Shown: positions 6,281-11,364 of the stretch, one piece after another
Numbering within the stretch: position 1 is the first letter of the stretch
Layout of the letters: each line of letters starts with the position of its first letter
Assembly (NCBI GenBank): GCA_964570325.1
Contig: CAZMXS010000097.1
Coordinates: 1-12,758 of the forward strand
Length of the DNA: 12,758 bases
Source of the DNA: CAZMXS01 sp964570325
Lineage (GTDB): Bacteria; Verrucomicrobiota; Kiritimatiellia; CAIQIC01; CAZMXS01
Direction of reading: 5' to 3'
Position numbers and translations under genes: made by a program
The notes under the pieces: generated by a model
What the model was told of the DNA's origin: nothing
Database searches by the model: none
Seen by the model: only the letters and a program-made list of their open reading frames with translations

Positions 6281-7804
6281 TCATTTCAGCAGCGAGGTCA
6301 GGTGCCGATATAAAGTCGTCGGCCCGATCGAACTCTTGTTGCCGATGATCGTACAGGCGATCGCGCCCGCGACATTGCCGATGAAGCCCACCACCTCCAT
6401 CGGCACCCGCTTGGCGACACAGGGCGCGGTGATCGCGAGCACCGAATCGCCGGCGCCGATCCGGTCCACGACTTTGATCGAAAATGGCGGGACGTTGAAA
6501 AAGCCCTCGCCGGAGCCGTAGACCAGACAACCGTTCTTGCCGCGTGTAACGAGGAAGGCCGAGGCTTTCAGCCGCCGAACCGCGGTGGTCATCAACTCGC
6601 GCAGGTCGGCCCGCTCGTTCTTCACGTCCATTCGCAGTTCCGGCTCGCCCAGTTCAACGTAGTCCGCGCGTGGGTATTTCGAGATCGTGTTGAAACCGCG
6701 GTTGCCGGCATTGACCTGGGTGCAAACCGCCAGGAACTTCGCTTTCACGCAAACGCGGGCGACGGCCTTGGGCGTCATCAACCCATGGCCATAATCGGCG
6801 ACGATCACCACATCGTAGTCCGGGAGCATCTTTTCCAGCGCGTCGCAAAGCGCCTCCTCCTCGGCGGCGGTCGCATCCTGCGTGCTCATCACGTACACCT
6901 CGAACAACTTCGCCGGCATGTATTCCTCGACAAAGCGGCGCTTGACGATCGTCGGCGCGTTGGCCTTGCGCAGGAACACGGGCTGGATATTCGGATTCAG
7001 GTGCTGGCGAATGAAGGGCTCGCTGGAGTCCCGATCGCCCAACTGGGTCAGCAGGCCGACGTGGTTGCAAAAGTTGGACACATGGTTGGCAATGGCCAGC
7101 GCGCCGCCGGCATACTGCTCCGCATAGAGGAAGCGCGCCGCGAGCACCGGATCCTTGTTCGCCTTGGCCATCACGGTGCAGAACTGGTACTCGTCTATGA
7201 TCGCCTCGCCGACGACCAGCACCCGCAAACCGCGGATGGATTGCAGATAGTCCACGACCTGCTCGGCCGGATACTGCTCCCGGAACCGGTTAAGGAAGTT
7301 CTGGGTTTCGGCTGAAAAAATATCCAGGTAACGGTTGATCAGATTGGTCGCGCTGTAGGTTTCCTCCTCGGTCAGCACCAAGTGCCCGCCGTGCGCGACA
7401 ACCGCCTGCTCCTCCAGCTTGATCGCGTCGGTGAAATCTCGCTTGCCCTTTTCGCGAACCACTCCCTTGACATACAGATCGGGCCGCAACAGGCCGATGG
7501 TCTCGACCGCGGTCGGCCAGCGGTTGATCGCCACGCCGTCCACGCAGGCCAGCGAGGCAATGGCCTCGGCGCGCTGGTTCTCCGTGAAAGCGGGCCGATG
7601 CGGGCCCTTGTCCACGAACTCGTCCGGCGTGACCGTCACCACCAACACATCGCCGAACCGCCGCGCCGCCTCCAAATGCTTGATGTGTCCAATGTGCAGC
7701 AGGTCGAATACGCCGTGGCAGTGCACAACCGTCTGGCCGGCCTGGCGCGCCCGCGCGGTCAGCTTGGCCAGTTCCTCAAGCGGCATGATTTTCTGCGAAC
7801 TCAT
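6281..7804 (-). CDS. Cytidylyltransferase-like/PfkB sugar kinase fusion, reverse HldE order
   Basis: A 507-residue two-domain enzyme. The N-terminal domain (about 10-150) is a nucleotidyltransferase of the RfaE/HldE C-terminal type, with GVFDLLHIGHIKHLEAAR (31-48; HxGH = HIGH, 37-40) and AFTENQRAEAIASL. The C-terminal domain (about 190-500) is a PfkB/ribokinase-family kinase: VVGEAIIDEY (197-206), AGGALAIANHV (232-242), and DRIGAGDSV (447-455) with catalytic base Asp453. In HldE, which makes ADP-heptose for lipopolysaccharide, the kinase precedes the adenylyltransferase; here the order is reversed. Sugar 1-phosphate activation is therefore plausible but the substrate is unknown. I chose ATG 7804, which has GGGAGG 6 nt upstream; the frame reaches ATG 7831, but that site has no ribosome site and nearly touches the predicted transcription start. 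The deoxyhypusine-synthase-like gene follows in the same operon. Confidence 0.9.
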   Translation of the reverse strand: MSSQKIMPLEELAKLTARARQAGQTVVHCHGVFDLLHIGHIKHLEAARRFGDVLVVTVTPDEFVDKGPHRPAFTENQRAEAIASLACVDGVAINRWPTAVETIGLLRPDLYVKGVVREKGKRDFTDAIKLEEQAVVAHGGHLVLTEEETYSATNLINRYLDIFSAETQNFLNRFREQYPAEQVVDYLQSIRGLRVLVVGEAIIDEYQFCTVMAKANKDPVLAARFLYAEQYAGGALAIANHVSNFCNHVGLLTQLGDRDSSEPFIRQHLNPNIQPVFLRKANAPTIVKRRFVEEYMPAKLFEVYVMSTQDATAAEEEALCDALEKMLPDYDVVIVADYGHGLMTPKAVARVCVKAKFLAVCTQVNAGNRGFNTISKYPRADYVELGEPELRMDVKNERADLRELMTTAVRRLKASAFLVTRGKNGCLVYGSGEGFFNVPPFSIKVVDRIGAGDSVLAITAPCVAKRVPMEVVGFIGNVAGAIACTIIGNKSSIGPTTLYRHLTSLLK

Positions 7805-7842
7805 TCCGACCTCCCGGCTTAAACGGTCCACATCATCGGCTG

Positions 7843-7871
7843 ATACTAGCGGGCCAACCCGCGCCTGTCAC
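7843..7871 (-). promoter_or_regulatory. Promoter of the nucleotidyltransferase-kinase operon with internal palindrome
   Basis: On the minus strand, GTGACA (7871-7866, 5/6 match to the -35 consensus), a 17-nt spacer and TAGTAT (7848-7843, 4/6 to the -10) make a good sigma70-type promoter. Transcription would begin near 7836, giving a leader of about 32 nt with the GGGAGG site. The spacer holds a perfect 5-bp inverted repeat, GCGGG-CCAA-CCCGC (7849-7862), which could be an operator. Confidence 0.55.
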
Positions 7872-7916
7872 GCGCGAGAAACAGCGCCCGCAACGATCGG
7901 AAAATGATCGAAAGAC

Positions 7917-7946
7917 TTGCTTTGACCGATCGGCCCGCGGTATAAA
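7917..7946 (+). promoter_or_regulatory. Promoter of the fluoride-riboswitch operon
   Basis: TTGCTT (7917-7922), an 18-nt spacer and TATAAA (7941-7946) form a plausible sigma70-type promoter. Transcription would start near 7953, a few bases before the riboswitch P1 stem, which is the expected arrangement for a 5'-leader switch. A second -35-like TTGACC (7922-7927) is only 13 nt from the -10, too close to be preferred. Confidence 0.6.
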
Positions 7947-7960
7947 GTTCATGTGTTTTG

Positions 7961-8016
7961 AGGGGATGGAGTCCCCCTGGCAGACCGTCCCGAAGGTCGG
8001 GACTGATGACTCCTGT
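7961..8016 (+). ncRNA. Fluoride riboswitch aptamer (crcB motif)
   Basis: A cis-acting RNA that binds fluoride with Mg2+. The aptamer architecture is complete. P1 is AGGGG (7961-7965) with CCCCT (7974-7978). Its loop ATGGAGTC (7966-7973) carries GGAGTC, which pairs perfectly with GACTCC (8008-8013) as the pseudoknot. P3 is GTCCCG (7987-7992) with CGGGAC (7998-8003) around the loop AAGGT. Comparing from memory with the Thermotoga petrophila aptamer, the fluoride-site and linchpin nucleotides are all in place: A7966-T7967-G7968 (A6, U7, G8), T8004 (U38), A8006 (A40), T8007-G8008 (U41, G42) and T8014 (U48). The CTGATGACTCCT stretch is the family's most conserved part. A terminator follows 40 nt later, so fluoride is expected to allow read-through into the genes downstream. 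Confidence 0.94.
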
Positions 8017-8055
8017 CGCCCGGGTGCGGCGGGAGGGGGAGCCAGTTGAAGTCAA

Positions 8056-8085
8056 CCTCGCCACCGGGCGGGGTTTTTGTTTTTT
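8056..8085 (+). terminator. Intrinsic terminator, expression platform of the fluoride riboswitch
   Basis: CCTCGCC (8056-8062) and GGCGGGG (8067-8073) form a 7-bp stem (one G-U pair) around the loop ACCG, followed by TTTTTGTTTTTT (8074-8085). This is a strong Rho-independent terminator placed between the aptamer and the first gene. GGCGGG at 8028-8033 can pair with CTCGCC (8057-8062) and so may act as an antiterminator arm, though the exact switching path is inferred and not shown. Confidence 0.9.
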
Positions 8086-8112
8086 GGCGAAGGCGCGTCC
8101 ATGTAGGATCAG

Positions 8113-8496
8113 ATGCGTAGAGGTCATATGCGTTCGAAAGGCCGGGGCCGGCCCCAGTACGGGAAGGGCGGCGATTCGGCGGAGATCGCCAGACGCCGGG
8201 AGGAGTTTATTCGGCCGTGGCCGACACTCGGTTATGACCATGATCGGATTGCGCTGCACCTGCTTGAGCGGGAGGTTTTGGACGTCGCGGAATCGGAGTT
8301 GCGCCGGGCCGTCTGGCTGAATCCATACGAGCCGGCCTTCAAGCGGCACCTGGCGTGGTGCCTGCACCGGGCGCAACGGCATCAGGAGGCCAAGGAATGG
8401 TTGTTGCAAGCCCTCCAGCAGGAACCGGCGAGCCCGGAATCGGCGGCGCTGATGGGCGCCATCGAGCGGGCGCTCGCTGCACCCAAGCAACCATGA
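8113..8496 (+). CDS. Small TPR-repeat protein, first gene of the fluoride-switch operon
   Basis: A 127-residue cytoplasmic protein with a strongly basic start (MRRGHMRSKGRGR) and about two tetratricopeptide repeats: one over YDHDRIALHLLEREVLDVAE... (about 55-87) ending in RRAVWLNPYEP, the second over AFKRHLAWCLHRAQRHQEAK... (about 88-117) ending QALQQEPASP. TPRs bind protein partners; no enzymatic motif is present. It has no signal peptide or membrane helix. Starts at 8113 (TAGGA upstream) and 8128 (AGAGG upstream) are both supported; I give the longer. It lies 27 nt after the terminator T-tract, so its expression should depend on the riboswitch. The MFS gene follows 59 nt later. It may act as an adaptor for one of the downstream products, which is inference from order only. 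Confidence 0.82.
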   Translation: MRRGHMRSKGRGRPQYGKGGDSAEIARRREEFIRPWPTLGYDHDRIALHLLEREVLDVAESELRRAVWLNPYEPAFKRHLAWCLHRAQRHQEAKEWLLQALQQEPASPESAALMGAIERALAAPKQP

Positions 8497-8555
8497 TCCG
8501 GGCCATGCCGGACCGCCGACGCGGCAAGTGAAAACAAACCGAAAGGAAAAAGCAA

Positions 8556-9818
8556 ATGGCATCCGCAACCCGCATTCCCACCGACCCGATTGAACGCGAG
8601 CGCAGGCCGCCGGGCTGGCTCAATCGCACCGTGCTGGGGATCGGGCTGGCTTCGCTGTTCAGCGACTGGTCGCACGAGGTGGCCACGGCCATCCTGCCGA
8701 CTTTTCTCGCCGGCCTGGGCGCGGCGGCAGCCTGGTTGGGCCTGATCGAAGGCCTGGCCGATGGATTGTCGAGTTTCGCCAAAATGGGCTCCGGTTTTTT
8801 TACCGACCAATGGCGGCGGCGCAAACCGATCGCGGTGGTTGGTTACCTGCTCACCGCCGGCGCCACGGCGGCCATCGGACTGGCCACGCAGGCGTGGCAT
8901 GTCCTCCTTTGCCGCGCGACGGCATGGTTCGGACGCGGCATCCGCACACCGGTGCGCAAGGCCCTGCTGGCGGCCGCCGTGACGCCCGCGGCGTACGGGC
9001 GAGCCTTCGGCTTCGAGCGCATGCTGGACACGCTGGGCGCCGTGGTCGGACCAGCCACAGCCGCGGCGCTGCTGGTCGCGTTCGACCATCATTACACCCA
9101 GGTCTTCCTCGCCACGCTGATCCCGGGCGGCATCGCCGCCGCGCTGATCGCCCTGGTGGTCCAAGAACGACAGCGCGCGCCGGTCCCGCATATCTCGTTC
9201 GGCGAACGGTTGGCCGCCCTGCCGGCGCCATTCCGGCGCTTCCTGCTGGCCGTCGGCATTTTCGGCGCTGGCGACTTTGCCCACAGCATGCTGATTCTCC
9301 TGGCCACGCAACAGTTGGCCGCGCGGTTCGGACCGACCCGCGCGGCGACGCTGGCCGTCTCACTCTATGTGCTGCACAATGTGTTCTACGCGGGTTTCGC
9401 ATTTGTCGCCGGCTGGCTGGCCGACCGCTTCGACAAGCGGACATTGTTGGCCACCGGATATGCGCTGGCCGCCTTTACGGGACTGTTGCTCGTCTGTGCG
9501 CCGCTGACCTTGCCCGTGTTGGTGTTGATTTTCATGCTCGCGGGCATATACGTGGCAACGGAGGAAGCGCTGGAGGATGCGCTGGCCGCCGAACTGGTCG
9601 GCACGGAGCACCACGGCATGGGTTTTGGCGTGCTGGCCACCGTCAACGGGGTCGGCGATCTGTTCAGCAGCGTGATCGTCGGCCTGCTCTGGAGCGGTTT
9701 CGGCCCGCGGGTCGCGTTCGCCTACAGCGCCGCGCTTTTCGCCGTTGGCGCGGCACTGGTCTGGCGGCTGAAGCAGTTGGAGCCGGCGCGCGGCGGACAA
9801 GCGGGCGCGGCGCACTAA
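8556..9818 (+). CDS. MFS transporter, substrate unknown, under the fluoride riboswitch
   Basis: A 420-residue major facilitator superfamily carrier with about twelve hydrophobic segments in two six-helix halves and a central cytoplasmic loop (about 203-225). Motif A appears in both halves: GSGFFTDQWRRRKP (78-91) and AGWLADRFDKR (285-295). Other notable segments are GLASLFSDWSHEVATAILPTF (30-50), where acidic and His residues sit in the first helix, and GLIEGLADGLSSFAKMGSG (62-80), the GLIEG...K pattern of a poorly characterised MFS subfamily. The start has AAAGGA 8-9 nt upstream. It follows the TPR gene by 59 nt with no terminator between, and the MutS-like gene begins 10 nt after its stop. 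Its place behind a fluoride switch, with no CrcB or CLC-F gene in the window, makes export of fluoride or a fluoride-affected ion or metabolite a reasonable hypothesis, but nothing in the sequence proves the substrate. Confidence 0.92.
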   Translation: MASATRIPTDPIERERRPPGWLNRTVLGIGLASLFSDWSHEVATAILPTFLAGLGAAAAWLGLIEGLADGLSSFAKMGSGFFTDQWRRRKPIAVVGYLLTAGATAAIGLATQAWHVLLCRATAWFGRGIRTPVRKALLAAAVTPAAYGRAFGFERMLDTLGAVVGPATAAALLVAFDHHYTQVFLATLIPGGIAAALIALVVQERQRAPVPHISFGERLAALPAPFRRFLLAVGIFGAGDFAHSMLILLATQQLAARFGPTRAATLAVSLYVLHNVFYAGFAFVAGWLADRFDKRTLLATGYALAAFTGLLLVCAPLTLPVLVLIFMLAGIYVATEEALEDALAAELVGTEHHGMGFGVLATVNGVGDLFSSVIVGLLWSGFGPRVAFAYSAALFAVGAALVWRLKQLEPARGGQAGAAH

Positions 9819-9828
9819 ATCAGGGGCG

Positions 9829-11364
9829 ATGACCTTCTGCAGCATATTGTATGAAAAAGCCGAAGACGGCGTAACCCGCGAGCCGGCGACGGCGCCCGTG
9901 TATTTCGCCGACCTGAACCTCGACCAGGTGGTTGACGCCATCACCGCCGGCAAGGCGGACTACAACCTGCCCCCTTTTTTCTACACCCCCCTGAGCAGCG
10001 CGGAAGCCATCGCCTACCGCCAGGAAGTCATGCAAGAGCTCGAGGCCGGCCCGCTGTTGGAATGCGTCAAAACTTTCGCCGCGCAACTGCGCGCGACACG
10101 GCAGCATCTGGCGCGGGCGACCCAAATCCACTATGCGCACCACCAGCAAGGCTGGTTCCTGGAGGCGGCGGCCGGTTACGGCGAGGCGGTTGACCGCCTG
10201 GCGCGCGAGCTCGCCGAGTTGGACCTGCGTTCACGCGGGTTCCGGGCCTTCCGCGACTACCTGGCGGCGTATTCCCGCTCCGCCCGTTTCACCGCGCTGC
10301 TGACGACCACCCGGCAGTTGAAGGCCAGCCTGTCCGCGGTGCGGTACGGACTGCTCATCCAAGGCAATTACGTCCGGGTCCGCCAATATGGGGGCGAAGC
10401 GGATTACAGCGAAGAAGTGGCCGCGGCCTTTGCCCGATTCAAGCAGGGCCCGGCGCGGGAACATGACGCGGAGGCCCGGGCGGACCACGGGATCAACCAT
10501 GTGGAAGCCGGGATTCTCGAGCGGGTGGCCAAACTGTATCCGGACCTTTTTGCGGCCCTGGAGAACTTCTGCGCGCAAAACCGCGACTATCTGGACGCGA
10601 CCATCGCCCGCTTCGACCGGGAGGCGCAGTTCTATATCGCCTATCTGGATTACATCGCCACGCTCCGCGAGCGCGGCCTGGCGTTCTGTTATCCGCGCAT
10701 TACGACCGACCGCAAGGAGATTCACTCCCGCGCGGGATTCGACCTGGCCCTGGCGCACGCGCTCATCAGCCGCGGAGCGCCAGTGGTCGTCAATGACTTC
10801 CAACTCAGCGGCGCCGAGCGCATCATCGTCGTGTCCGGTCCCAACCAAGGCGGAAAGACAACATTTGCCCGAACCTTCGGGCAGTTGCACTATCTGGCCT
10901 GCCTGGGCTGCCCGGTACCCGGCACAGACGCGCAGGTTTTTCTGTTCGATGCGCTCTTCACGCATTTTGAAAAGGAAGAGCGCGTCACCGATCGGCGCGG
11001 CAAGCTGCACGACGACCTCGTGCGCCTGCGCGGCATCCTGGAACAGGCGACGCCGCGCAGCATCATCCTGCTGAACGAAATCTTCACCTCCACCGCCGTA
11101 CAGGACGCCGTTTTCCTGAGCCGGGAGCTGATGACCCGCATCATCCGGCTCGACGCGCTGTGCGTGTGGGTCACCTTCATCGTCGAGTTGGCTTCCCTCA
11201 GCGCGACGGCCGTCAGCATGGTCAGCACGGTCGTCCCGGACAATCCGGCGCAGCGCACATATAAAATCGTGCGCAAGCCGGCCGACGGCTTGTCCTATGC
11301 GCTGTCCCTTGCCGAAAAGCACCGGGTAACCTACCCCCACTTGCGGGAGCGCTTGGGATTATGA
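9829..11364 (+). CDS. MutS-like ATPase A, lacking mismatch-recognition domains
   Basis: A 511-residue MutS-family protein. Residues about 25-300 form the helical core/lever region (domain III type), rich in Leu/Ala/Glu helices. The ATPase domain (about 315-500) has Walker A GPNQGGKTT (337-345, Lys343) and Walker B IILLNEIF (412-419), where Asn416 stands in the usual Asp position and Glu417 is kept. The later VTFIVELASLS (448-458) matches the MutS TFxxEL segment. The N-terminal mismatch-binding domain (F-x-E) and connector are absent, so it is not a classical mismatch sensor. There is also no Smr domain of the MutS2 type. It starts 10 nt after the MFS stop with AGGGG close to the ATG, and its stop overlaps the next gene by ATGA. 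A DNA- or RNA-binding clamp role is inferred from family. Confidence 0.9.
   Translation: MTFCSILYEKAEDGVTREPATAPVYFADLNLDQVVDAITAGKADYNLPPFFYTPLSSAEAIAYRQEVMQELEAGPLLECVKTFAAQLRATRQHLARATQIHYAHHQQGWFLEAAAGYGEAVDRLARELAELDLRSRGFRAFRDYLAAYSRSARFTALLTTTRQLKASLSAVRYGLLIQGNYVRVRQYGGEADYSEEVAAAFARFKQGPAREHDAEARADHGINHVEAGILERVAKLYPDLFAALENFCAQNRDYLDATIARFDREAQFYIAYLDYIATLRERGLAFCYPRITTDRKEIHSRAGFDLALAHALISRGAPVVVNDFQLSGAERIIVVSGPNQGGKTTFARTFGQLHYLACLGCPVPGTDAQVFLFDALFTHFEKEERVTDRRGKLHDDLVRLRGILEQATPRSIILLNEIFTSTAVQDAVFLSRELMTRIIRLDALCVWVTFIVELASLSATAVSMVSTVVPDNPAQRTYKIVRKPADGLSYALSLAEKHRVTYPHLRERLGL

Noticed and set aside
8382..9311. Minus-strand 309-codon frame opposite the MFS gene
   Set aside because: Composition is Arg/Gln/Gly-rich with no domain, and the opposite strand encodes an unmistakable MFS protein.
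10231..11340. Minus-strand 369-codon frame opposite MutS-like ATPase A
   Set aside because: It is antisense to a protein with intact Walker motifs and looks like a GC-driven shadow frame.
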